Origin: CALXQW01 sp031553045
Lineage (GTDB): Bacteria > Verrucomicrobiota > Verrucomicrobiia > Opitutales > Intestinicryptomonadaceae
DNA: 64,000 nucleotides
Reading direction: 5' to 3'
NCBI GenBank assembly: GCA_031553045.1
Contig: JAVBLZ010000013.1
Span: forward strand, 41,862 to 105,861
The number at the start of each line of letters is the position of its first letter. The stretch's first letter is position 1. This document shows, one piece after another, positions 18,807-26,829 of the stretch. The notes below the pieces were generated by a model that saw only the letters and a list, made by a program, of their open reading frames with translations, did not search any database and had not been told where the DNA came from. A program made the translations under genes and the position numbers.

Positions 18807-20014
18807 CAGTGCGGCAAGTTGTAAGCGTTGTCTATATCAAGCTCTACGACCTTCCAAGGCAGGCCGAATTTTGCGACCTCTTCAAGATACAAATCCGGAT
18901 TCAGTTCTTCCATATTGAATACGCCGTTGCCGTCCCAATTTTTTGTGGCAACCATTCTGGCGGCACAGGCGGCGGGCACGCCGGTTGTGTAAGAAATTGC
19001 CTGACTTTTTACCTCTGCATAACATTCTTCATGCACACAGACGTTGTATATATAATACTTTTTACGCACGCCGTCTTTTACGCCTTCCATCACGCAGCCG
19101 ATGTTTGTCTTACCCTTTGTGAGAGGGCCCAAGCTTGCGGGGTCCGGCAGTACGGCTTTCAAAAATTCTATGGGCGCAATTTCAACGCCTTTGATTTTTA
19201 TAGGCTTAATGCTCGTCATGCCGACATTTTCCAAAACCCTAAGATGCGTCAGATACTTGTCGCCAAAAGTCATCCAAAAACGTATGCGTACAAGACCCTT
19301 TATGTTTTTACAGAGGCTCTCAAGCTCCTCATGATATAATAAGTACGAGGGTTTTACGCCAACCTCAGGATAATCAAAATCGCAACGTACGCTTATTGGG
19401 TCAGTCTCAATCCATTTGCCCTGCTGCCAATAGCGGCCTTTTGAAGTAATTTCTCTTATGTTGATTTCAGGATTAAAATTTGTGGCAAAGGGCAGACCGT
19501 GGTCTCCGGCGTTACAGTCTAGAATGTCTATATAATTGATTTCATCAAAGAGATGTTTTTGCGCATAAGCGCAGTACATGTTTGTAACCCCAGGGTCAAA
19601 ACCTGCGCCAAGAACCGCCATAATGCCCGCTTCCTTAAATTTTTCTTGATATGCCCACTGCCACTTGTATTCAAACTTTGCGGTATCTAAGGGCTCATAA
19701 TTTGCGGTGTCTATGTAGTCAACCTTTGTGGCAAGGCAAGCTTCCATAATTGTCAAATCTTGATAGGGCAAGGCAACATTCAGCACTAAGTCTGCACCTG
19801 TTTTTTTGATTAGGGCTACAAGCGCTTCAACATTGTCGGCGTCAACTTGGGCTGTTTTGATTTTAAAATTGCTTATTTCAGAAGCTATTTGGTCGCACTT
19901 GGAAAGTGTGCGAGACGCCAAAGTTATTTCCGTAAACACATCGCTCATTTGCGCGCATTTGTGGGTTGCAACTCTGCTGACGCCGCCAGCACCTATTATC
20001 AATATTTTTGCCAT
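18806..20014 (-). CDS. Carboxynorspermidine/carboxyspermidine synthase (dehydrogenase)
   Basis: A 402-residue saccharopine-dehydrogenase-like oxidoreductase that condenses aspartate semialdehyde with a diamine to carboxy(nor)spermidine. The start is the second ATG of ATGTCTATG (20014), because AGGAG lies 8 nt upstream of it. The first ATG is only 2 nt from that site. The N-terminus AKILIIGAGGVSRVATHKC is the Rossmann motif. The conserved family strings VDYIDTANYEP, AVLGAGFDPGVTNMYCAYA and ILDCNAGDHG are present. It pairs with nspC by a one-base overlap. Diaminopropane-forming genes are not nearby, so spermidine from putrescine is as likely a product as norspermidine. Confidence 0.92.
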   Translation of the reverse strand: MAKILIIGAGGVSRVATHKCAQMSDVFTEITLASRTLSKCDQIASEISNFKIKTAQVDADNVEALVALIKKTGADLVLNVALPYQDLTIMEACLATKVDYIDTANYEPLDTAKFEYKWQWAYQEKFKEAGIMAVLGAGFDPGVTNMYCAYAQKHLFDEINYIDILDCNAGDHGLPFATNFNPEINIREITSKGRYWQQGKWIETDPISVRCDFDYPEVGVKPSYLLYHEELESLCKNIKGLVRIRFWMTFGDKYLTHLRVLENVGMTSIKPIKIKGVEIAPIEFLKAVLPDPASLGPLTKGKTNIGCVMEGVKDGVRKKYYIYNVCVHEECYAEVKSQAISYTTGVPAACAARMVATKNWDGNGVFNMEELNPDLYLEEVAKFGLPWKVVELDIDNAYNLPH

Positions 20015-20115
20015 AGACATTACTCCTTGAGGAATTAATTTTATACCCACTATTTAATGTGTTGAATTTTGCTCAAATACAAGCAAGATTTTCCGATAAA
20101 TAAATATTTATAACT

Positions 20116-20646
20116 ATGACTCTGGAAGAAAGATTAGACAAATACCTGTCTGCAAAACCAAAAATTGAGGAATCCGCATACGTCAGCGAGCACGCCGTAT
20201 TGATTGGCGACGTAACAATAGGCGCAAAAGCGAGCGTATTTCCCGGTTGCGTGCTCAGGGCGGACATCAACTCTATAGAGATTGGCGAAGGCAGCAATAT
20301 TCAGGATGGCACTGTGGTGCATTTGTCGGATGACTTTGGCGTTAAAGTCGGCAAGTGGTGCACTGTTGGACACAAGGCTGTTTTGCACGCCTGCGAGATT
20401 GAAGACGGCTGTCTGATAGGCATGGGCGCAATAATTTTGGACGGTGCAAAAATCGGCAAAGGCTCGATAATTGGCGCAGGCGCACTTGTAACGAAAAATT
20501 CCATAATACCTGCGGGTTCGATGGTTTTAGGCTCACCCGCAAAGGTAACAAAGCAGATTGACGAAAAGACGCAACAGGGTCTTGTTTACTGGGCTGAGAA
20601 GTATGCGGTCATAGCCGAGTACAATAAAAAAATGCTCAAGAAATAG
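20116..20646 (+). CDS. Gamma-class carbonic anhydrase-like hexapeptide protein
   Basis: A 176-residue left-handed beta-helix protein of the YrdA/PaaY/gamma-carbonic-anhydrase group. Hexapeptide repeats run from IGDVTIGAKASVFPGCVLRA through IGAGALVTKNSIIPAGSMVL. Zinc-ligand histidines are in VVHLSDD and CTVGHKAVLHAC. A C-terminal helix (YWAEKYAVIAEYNKKML) follows. Hydration of CO2 is plausible, but many family members are not demonstrably active. It is a single gene with its own terminator. Confidence 0.88.
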   Translation: MTLEERLDKYLSAKPKIEESAYVSEHAVLIGDVTIGAKASVFPGCVLRADINSIEIGEGSNIQDGTVVHLSDDFGVKVGKWCTVGHKAVLHACEIEDGCLIGMGAIILDGAKIGKGSIIGAGALVTKNSIIPAGSMVLGSPAKVTKQIDEKTQQGLVYWAEKYAVIAEYNKKMLKK

Positions 20647-20658
20647 CCTTTGAAACAC

Positions 20659-20690
20659 AAAAAAAACTTACCAAAACGGTAAGTTTTTTT
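20659..20690. terminator. Bidirectional intrinsic terminator
   Basis: Inverted repeat ACTTACC and GGTAAGT around AAAAC, flanked by A runs on the left and T runs on the right. It serves the carbonic anhydrase-like gene on plus and the second PEP-CTERM gene on minus. Confidence 0.85.
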
Positions 20691-20706
20691 GTAACCTTGC
20701 CCCAAG

Positions 20707-23700
20707 CTATCTGCGTCTATATACCGCAAAAAACAAGGCGCAAATACCCAAAATTGCCGCATAAACAGAGGGTTCAGGTATTGCGGTAAAATATAGGGCG
20801 CTATCTCTTAGAGTAAAGAAACCCCTTAAATCTTTAGAGTTACCGTCTAAATCCGTGGCGACAAAATCAAAGTCGGAAACCACAAAATCTGAATCGCCAA
20901 ACTTGATAATTTCATACTCTAAATTTTGAGCGATAATTCCGTCGCAGACAAATTCAAACATAAATTTGCCCGTTTCGGAAAATTCGCCTTTTGTAAAAAG
21001 ACCCGCAATTATCAGCTTATCTGAAGCGCCAGACATAGACAAATCTAAGTCGAAAACCAAAATGCCCTTGTTGTCGAAATAGAAATTATCAGCCATTACC
21101 GTGCCAATCCTATTTGTTTTCAGATCTGAAGCTGTAACAGCGCCCACCGCACCAAATCTGCCGCCGTTTAGATAAATGTCGGCAACGCCGCGACGCTTGG
21201 AAGCATCTTTAATACCCGTACCGTCGGCACGCAGATAAAGAGAGCCTTTGGAGATTATGGTGTCTCCCCTGTAATAGTTATCTCCTGCCAAATACTGCTT
21301 ACCCAAACCGTCCATTTTGATTCCAATTTTGCCCGTATAACTTTCATCAAAAACTCCATTTTCGCCAAAATCGTGAATACGATGTCCATAGACGTAAGTT
21401 CCAGCACCCGTCAACTTGATGTTAGCGCCGCAACTTGTGTACGTGGTGTAAATTCTTTTTGAGGAAGTTGCAGATTCAGTACTAGTAATTCCGGCAAAAG
21501 AATACTCCCAAGGGCTTGCGCCTGAAGAATAACCCAGATTTACCCTGCCGTCATTCTGAAACTCGCCATGCACTACAAAAGTAGAACCTTCAGATCTGGA
21601 AATACTCAATCCGGAAGTCGTAAATTCCGTCTGATATTCAGCTTTATTCACCATGTTGCCATAGACCGTGAAATTTGTTGTGCCCAAGGTAAGACGCTTG
21701 CTTAAATTTGTAAAGTTGCCCAAAACGGAAGCATTTGAGCCCCTTATTGTAAGCATTGAGTCTAACTGGGTGGTCAGGTTGGTTATCTCAAGGTTTGCGG
21801 GTGCGGTAATTCTGCCTTCGGCGCCTTCTTCTACTGTAAGGCTTGTTATTTTGATTCTGGAGACGGAATCAATTTCAGTATAGATTTCCAAATTGGATAT
21901 ACCTGCAGTTTTTTCTGCGTCCGTCTGGATGTAAGACAATAAAACAGAATCTATATTAACGCCGCCAATTCTGAAATTTGGATTTCCAAAACACATCAAG
22001 GAATCGGTCTCGTCTCCCGAAGCCACCGTTAAATTTTCCAGATTGTAAATTGGATTGCCGGAAGACCTGCGTATAGTGAGCTTTCCTCCGCTTTCTATAT
22101 TAATATTTCCTGTGCGGCCATCAATATTGAGCCCGGTATCTGTAGTGCCAACCATAAATTCGGCGGAAGTGCCCTCCTTTACGGTTATAGTTTTGCCTGA
22201 AGCCAAAGTCATGCTTGTCGTGCTCAAAGTAAAACTTGTATCCGCGCCAGAAATAAGAATGTCTGAATTTACCGTAAAATAGCCAAGCCTATATTGATAG
22301 TCGGTGCCCGTTCCCCCGTTGAGCTTGCCCCATGCGCCAAAGGCTACTTTTGCGCCGTCAGTTATTGAGACTTCATCATTCAAAACGACATCCTGTGCAT
22401 AACCCCTAAAAGTACTGTCTAAGCCGCTTACAGCAAGCTTACCGAGCGTAAGAGTTTCAAACTTGTTTGCGGAAGATGTAACTGGTTCATAAGTCCAATT
22501 ACCCGCAAATAAAGACGCACCTGCAGATAGGTCAACATCGTCTAAAGCAAGAGTGCCGCCGGTTGAGCTTGTGGAATAATTCAATATGCTTACAATAGGC
22601 AAATCTTCGGCAACACCCGCCAAGGTGATTTTTCCCTTTATCCTTAAATTTGTGCTGGAAGTGCCAAAGACCAGATTTGTGTTTATATTACTTTCATTAA
22701 AAACTACTTCATCTATGACCAAAGCTGCAGCTCTTGCGGTGGAAATTTTAAAAGGAGTATCCGCAGCAGTATTGCCTAAAACCAAAGTTTTCAGACTTGA
22801 TTGATATGAAGAAAACACATTGATTGAGGCATTTTTTGCGTTATCCGTAACAATTACCTTTTCCAAACTTATGGCAGTAGGCACCGCACCGGAAGTGCTG
22901 GCAAAAGAAAGCTTAGCGTTGTCGAACAATGTTATATCTTCAGTAAAACTCAAAGAATCTTGCGGGGTATAAGTGCCCGCAGAAGCCCCAATCGCAAAAT
23001 AGAATTCGCCATTTTTAATGTTTATTTTGCCGTAATGGGTGTAGTTGTTGGAGACTATCCTAAAGGTGCTGAAAGCGCTTTCAGTGCCGTTGATATCTAC
23101 AGTTACAGACCCTCTGGAAGCCAAGGTGTCTTCGCCTATCGTTAGGCTTGTTAAGTGTTGACCCTTGCCGGCAGATCCAGTCGTACCGCCCAAATGTATG
23201 TTGCCCCCATATGCCTCAACATTTTTTATGTTAAGTTCAAGATTTGTACCGGAATCCGTTTTTCTGATATAAAGAGTATTGCCGTTGTCCGCAGGAATCT
23301 CTGTTGCAACTTTAATCAGATTAAGATTGATTACGGTATTTGCGGCATAAAGTTGCCAGATAGCGCCGCCCGTATAAGTTTTCGAGGGGTTTTCCGGATC
23401 GGTTTCGTCCAGAACGTAAGTACCGGAGGGGGCGACGGGAGTATCGTATATTAATTTATCATAGTTATGCGTACCATTTGCCAAACTGACAAGCGCAACA
23501 GCCGTGCCCGTGTAAGTGCTAATAGGTCCGTCTCTGCTGAGGCTGTAAAAAACATGTATACTATCTTGCGCCCCAGGAAGATCGCCCGTAAGTTCGGTGA
23601 AAACCTCTGGCGTGGTGCTCCAATTAGCTTTGGTAGCCCAACCTGAGGTTGGACCGTTCCAATAATAATCCGCCGCAAAAGATGCGCTAAAAACGGATGC

Positions 23701-23736
23701 AACAAGCGTTAATAATGTAAATTTTAATGGTTTCAT
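20707..23736 (-). CDS. Very large PEP-CTERM surface protein
   Basis: A 1009-residue exported protein. A signal peptide covers about 1-21 (MKPLKFTLLTLVASVFSASF). The mature start YYWNGPTSGWATKANWST is the W-x-NW type opening often seen in autotransporter-associated or PEP-CTERM beta-repeat proteins. The body is repetitive Ser/Thr/Gly/Asn-rich beta-strand sequence without catalytic motifs. The C-terminus is a canonical sorting signal: IPEPSVYAAILGICALFFAV then YRRR. Ribosome-binding site AGGAAGGG precedes the ATG. It is related in plan but not closely in sequence to the protein at 8885-12304. Its function is probably structural or adhesive at the cell surface. Confidence 0.87.
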   Translation of the reverse strand: MKPLKFTLLTLVASVFSASFAADYYWNGPTSGWATKANWSTTPEVFTELTGDLPGAQDSIHVFYSLSRDGPISTYTGTAVALVSLANGTHNYDKLIYDTPVAPSGTYVLDETDPENPSKTYTGGAIWQLYAANTVINLNLIKVATEIPADNGNTLYIRKTDSGTNLELNIKNVEAYGGNIHLGGTTGSAGKGQHLTSLTIGEDTLASRGSVTVDINGTESAFSTFRIVSNNYTHYGKINIKNGEFYFAIGASAGTYTPQDSLSFTEDITLFDNAKLSFASTSGAVPTAISLEKVIVTDNAKNASINVFSSYQSSLKTLVLGNTAADTPFKISTARAAALVIDEVVFNESNINTNLVFGTSSTNLRIKGKITLAGVAEDLPIVSILNYSTSSTGGTLALDDVDLSAGASLFAGNWTYEPVTSSANKFETLTLGKLAVSGLDSTFRGYAQDVVLNDEVSITDGAKVAFGAWGKLNGGTGTDYQYRLGYFTVNSDILISGADTSFTLSTTSMTLASGKTITVKEGTSAEFMVGTTDTGLNIDGRTGNINIESGGKLTIRRSSGNPIYNLENLTVASGDETDSLMCFGNPNFRIGGVNIDSVLLSYIQTDAEKTAGISNLEIYTEIDSVSRIKITSLTVEEGAEGRITAPANLEITNLTTQLDSMLTIRGSNASVLGNFTNLSKRLTLGTTNFTVYGNMVNKAEYQTEFTTSGLSISRSEGSTFVVHGEFQNDGRVNLGYSSGASPWEYSFAGITSTESATSSKRIYTTYTSCGANIKLTGAGTYVYGHRIHDFGENGVFDESYTGKIGIKMDGLGKQYLAGDNYYRGDTIISKGSLYLRADGTGIKDASKRRGVADIYLNGGRFGAVGAVTASDLKTNRIGTVMADNFYFDNKGILVFDLDLSMSGASDKLIIAGLFTKGEFSETGKFMFEFVCDGIIAQNLEYEIIKFGDSDFVVSDFDFVATDLDGNSKDLRGFFTLRDSALYFTAIPEPSVYAAILGICALFFAVYRRR

Positions 23737-23782
23737 ATATATATTCCCTTCCTATTGTACAAGCAGTTCAATTCTATGACCA

Positions 23783-23811
23783 GCAATAGTGATTTTATTA
23801 AAATTGGTCAA
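23783..23811 (-). promoter_or_regulatory. Sigma70-like promoter of the second PEP-CTERM gene
   Basis: Minus strand: TTGACC (23806-23811), 17 bp, TATTGC (23783-23788), about 50 bp upstream of the start codon. The -35 match is good and the -10 is weak. Confidence 0.4.
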
Positions 23812-24109
23812 CCCTCAAATTTGTCTGCACTACGGCATATCCAGAGTGTTTGGAACTTTTTTAAGACAGAAAAGCACGATGAGATAAGGTAAGTGTATTT
23901 CACCTTTAATCTTACAAAAATCAGAAATTTGCCCCTTATGAATAAGCTGATCTGTAAAAAAATAAAAAAAAATTATTTTTTTTCTTTTTTCTACACTAAA
24001 GCATACTCAAAACGGCAAAAAAAACGCTTATTTTAAATATAAAATATGCCCCCAAAAAAATACACTAGGCTGACTGTGCCTACGGCACAGCATCAAAAAA
24101 ACCATCTTA

Positions 24110-24365
24110 CAAAATTAAAGTAAATTTTGCGATCACATCTCCACTTTAACAAAACCTCACTTACCCCTTTAAGTAAGTTTTGGAAGCGCCACATACACTT
24201 TAAAAAAACCTCACTTACCCTTTGAAGTAAGTTTTGAAAGCACATCACAAACGTCAACACAGCCCCTGCTTTAAACATTAAAGTCAATTTTGGAAGCATA
24301 CCCCACACTTTAACAAAACCTCACTTACCCCTTTAAGCAAGTTTTGGAAGTGCCACACACACTTT
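24110..24365. repeat. Five imperfect tandem units, 54-bp period
   Basis: The core TAAGTTTTGG or a variant recurs at 24121, 24174, 24228, 24284 and 24338, giving spacings of 53, 54, 56 and 54 bp. Each unit carries CAAAACCTCACTTAC facing GTAAGTTTTG, able to fold into a hairpin with a small bulge. The units differ in sequence and are contiguous with no spacers. Confidence 0.85.
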
Positions 24366-24368
24366 AAT

Positions 24369-24497
24369 GTTTTGGCGGTACGGTTTGGATGAAGAACAAG
24401 GCGCAAAAAAAATTGCGGGTCGTAGCGTACTGAATGTACGCAAGAGTCGCAATTTTTTGCAGCAACGCAGTTATTCGCCAAACAAGTCCGCCAAAAC
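24369..24497. repeat. 129-bp imperfect palindrome with GTTTTGGC / GCCAAAAC ends
   Basis: The ends are GTTTTGGCGG and CCGCCAAAAC. TTTGGATGAA faces TTCGCCAAA. The interior GCAAAAAAAATTGCG faces CGCAATTTTTTGC, and the centre is GCGTAC-TGAAT-GTACGC (24425-24441). A second module at 24498-24631 holds AAAAAAAATCTGC facing GCAGATTTTTTTT around ACGTACGTACGT, plus the hairpin GGCGTG/CACGCC. Confidence 0.85.
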
Positions 24498-24631
24498 TGG
24501 CGTGTCAAATTGCGCCTCAGCCAAGTATTAAAAAAAATCTGCGGTGGGAGCGTACGTACGTACGTGACCAGTGCAGATTTTTTTTAAACGGAGGATCAGG
24601 CGTGATTTCACACGCCTTAGTCCGCCAAAAC

Positions 24632-25708
24632 CTATTTGAGTTTTTCTGGGAGGTGTTTTAGGACTTCTTTAAGTTGTTCGGTTTTGCCTTTGGGGCAGAT
24701 TAGGGTGGCGTCGGGAGTGTGTACGACGACGAGGTCTTCTATGCCGAATAGGACGGTGTTGCGGTCTGATTCATCGACGACGGTTGTGTTTTTGCTGTCT
24801 ATGAAGAAGGCTTCGCCTCTGTTGACGTTTCCGAATTCGTCTTTTGGGCAGTGGCGTTCTATGGCTGCCCAAGAGCCTACGTCGTCCCAATCAAATTGCG
24901 CAGGGACGACACTTACGTTATCAGCCCTTTCCATAACGCCAAAGTCTATGCTAATTTTTTCTAGTTTGGGATAACACCTGCTGAGGGCGGCTTCCATAGT
25001 TACGCCCTCGCTCAAATCGGCGTCTAGGCGCATGAACTGTTTATAGTTGTCGGGCTGAAAGCTTTTTATTGCCTCAAGTATGACGGATGTCTGCCAGACA
25101 AATATGCCTGCGTTCCAGAAAAAGTTACCGCTTTCCAAATATTTGATTGCCATTTTGAGATCTGGCTTTTCATGAAAGCAACGCACTTTATAATATGGAT
25201 TACCGTTGATTTCTTTTTCTTCAAAAGGCTCAATATATCCGTAGCCTGTTGCGGGATGTACGGGTTTAATGCCTATTGTAACAAGCTCCGGAGAGGCTTC
25301 TGCAACTTCAAAAGCTGTGTTGATAGTTTTGGCAAAGTCATCGTCCGTAGATACGACGTGGTCGCTGGATAAAACGCAAAATGAAGATGGGTTTTTACCT
25401 GCGTCTCTCCTCACAAGAGTTGCCGCAAGACCTATTGCACCGGAAGTGTCTCTACCCATTGGTTCTGCAATTATGCGGACTTTAGAGGCTGTTGGGCAAA
25501 GCTCTAAAATTGGATTCACCTGCGCTGATGTTGTTATAATATAGATACACTTTGCATCCACAAATTTTAACGCCCTGCGCAAAGTTTCTTCCAAGAGGCA
25601 ATTTTTTTTGCCTACAACATTCCAAAGATGTTTGGGCTTTGTACGTCTGCTAAGAGGCCAAAACCTCTCTCCAACACCGCCTGCCATTATCACTGCATAT
25701 CTTTTCAT
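24632..25708 (-). CDS. manC: Mannose-1-phosphate guanylyltransferase
   Basis: A 358-residue nucleotidyltransferase making GDP-mannose from mannose-1-phosphate and GTP. The signature is MAGGVGERFWPLSRRTKPKH, then the sugar-phosphate motifs EPMGRDTSGAIGLAA, FHEKPD and NAGIFVW, and FDWDDVGSW. It is the short form without a fused C-terminal phosphomannose isomerase, which is supplied instead by the adjacent upstream gene manA (22 bp apart). Its TAG stop abuts the first base of the dispersed repeat element, so the 3' end of the transcript should carry that structure. Confidence 0.94.
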   Translation of the reverse strand: MKRYAVIMAGGVGERFWPLSRRTKPKHLWNVVGKKNCLLEETLRRALKFVDAKCIYIITTSAQVNPILELCPTASKVRIIAEPMGRDTSGAIGLAATLVRRDAGKNPSSFCVLSSDHVVSTDDDFAKTINTAFEVAEASPELVTIGIKPVHPATGYGYIEPFEEKEINGNPYYKVRCFHEKPDLKMAIKYLESGNFFWNAGIFVWQTSVILEAIKSFQPDNYKQFMRLDADLSEGVTMEAALSRCYPKLEKISIDFGVMERADNVSVVPAQFDWDDVGSWAAIERHCPKDEFGNVNRGEAFFIDSKNTTVVDESDRNTVLFGIEDLVVVHTPDATLICPKGKTEQLKEVLKHLPEKLK

Positions 25709-25730
25709 AACAACCCCTTTTTATAATTTA

Positions 25731-26678
25731 TTAAACAAAATCTTCCGTAACAATCAGGTTTACGTCGCCCTCCGCCGTGAATTCAAAATTTTCAGAGTAA
25801 GGCAAGAGACCGGTTTCAAACTGGTACACATCGCCCTTTTCAGATTTAAGTACGCCGTCCAAGACGGTTATAAGCCTTGGTTGTTCATTGGCGTTATAAC
25901 TCAAAACTTCACCGTCTGCAAGTAGCAGCCTTGTCATTTTAAATTTGTCGCACTTGCAAAGATGACGCTCTTTCTCCCAATTTTCGGAAGTTGGGGCGGA
26001 GCCTTCAAGGCGGAAATCTATGCTGTTTAAAGACTCCTTAATGTGCAACTCTCGAGGGTTGCCGTCCAAGCCCTGCCTGCACCAGTCAAAGACCCTGTAA
26101 GTTGTAACGGAATTTTCTTGGACTTCAAAAATCAAATTTCCGCCGCCTGCGGAATGTATGCAGCCTCTTTCTATGAAAATAAAGTCGCCCGCCTTCGCCT
26201 TGCGTTTAATTACGTTGTGGTCTAAAGTTCCGCGCAAGATGCCATACAACAATGTTACGGAATTATTGTGCGGACGCATACCCACTACGTAGTCGGCATA
26301 GTCTTCACATTGATAAAAGTACCAAGCTTCCGCCTTTGCTTCGCCGCCGAAATTTGCGGCGCTTTCAACATCCGGATGAACCTGAAGGCTCAACTTTTCT
26401 TTACAGTCCAGCCATTTTGCAATGATGGGGAAAAGCCTGTTTACATCCCAACCCGGCCCCATGATTTCAGTAGGATATTTTTTTAGAATATCCCTGATTG
26501 TCATAGAGTCAAATGCGCCTCCAGAGATTATGGATTGCGTATCGTTTCTATCGCAAACATCCCAGCATTCGCCTATTAGACGGTCTGCGGGAAGATCTCT
26601 TTTCAGGATAGTTTTCAATTTATCACCACCCCAAACTCGCTCGGCAAAGATTGGTTTAAACTTTATTAAATTCATCAT
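25731..26678 (-). CDS. manA: Mannose-6-phosphate isomerase, class I
   Basis: A 315-residue cupin-type zinc isomerase interconverting mannose-6-phosphate and fructose-6-phosphate. Opening FKPIFAERVWGGDKLK is typical of the family. Zinc ligands appear in LSLQVHPD and in IERGCIHSAGGGNLIFEVQE. It is of the short Bacillus-like length. Two adjacent ATGs begin the frame (26678 and 26675) and no strong ribosome-binding site separates them. With manC it provides GDP-mannose for surface polysaccharide or glycosylation. Confidence 0.93.
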   Translation of the reverse strand: MMNLIKFKPIFAERVWGGDKLKTILKRDLPADRLIGECWDVCDRNDTQSIISGGAFDSMTIRDILKKYPTEIMGPGWDVNRLFPIIAKWLDCKEKLSLQVHPDVESAANFGGEAKAEAWYFYQCEDYADYVVGMRPHNNSVTLLYGILRGTLDHNVIKRKAKAGDFIFIERGCIHSAGGGNLIFEVQENSVTTYRVFDWCRQGLDGNPRELHIKESLNSIDFRLEGSAPTSENWEKERHLCKCDKFKMTRLLLADGEVLSYNANEQPRLITVLDGVLKSEKGDVYQFETGLLPYSENFEFTAEGDVNLIVTEDFV

Positions 26679-26829
26679 TAAATTGTTGTGCGAAGCATTA
26701 TTACCAGCACATTTTATAAATCAATATTTTTTTGCCATCATACAAATTAATTGATTCTTGACTATCTTTGGCGCAACTTATACCGTTTGGAGGTGTTTTA
26801 GCATCTGAAACCTTGTGTTATACATCGCC

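Larger units (their letters stand above)
24062..24631 (-). repeat. Structured dispersed repeat element, copy 1 (570 bp)
   Basis: The stretch without genes between the second PEP-CTERM promoter and manC ends in this element. Read on the minus strand it starts with GTTTTGGCGGAC directly after the manC TAG stop. It contains two palindromic modules (24498-24631 and 24369-24497), then an array of five hairpin units (about 24110-24365), and ends with the hairpin GCTGTGCC/GGCACAG and CAGCCTAGTGT. Copies 2 and 3 are at 39787 and 63646. The strand given is that of the adjoining gene. Short reading frames inside it are products of the repeats. Between 23812 and 24061 I see only AT-rich sequence. Confidence 0.85.

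Noticed and set aside
24110..24365. Possible CRISPR array (regular repeats)
   Set aside because: Units are contiguous and imperfect with no unique spacers of constant length, and no cas gene is present.
24369..24497. Integron attC site
   Set aside because: Palindromic form with conserved ends is reminiscent, but the ends GTTTTGGC/GCCAAAAC do not fit the GTTRRRY/RYYYAAC core, and there is no cassette array or integrase.
24093..24661. Several open frames of 70-75 codons in the intergenic repeat region
   Set aside because: They read through tandem hairpin units and palindromes, give repetitive Phe/Leu/Lys-rich peptides, lack ribosome-binding sites and are not conserved between copies of the element.
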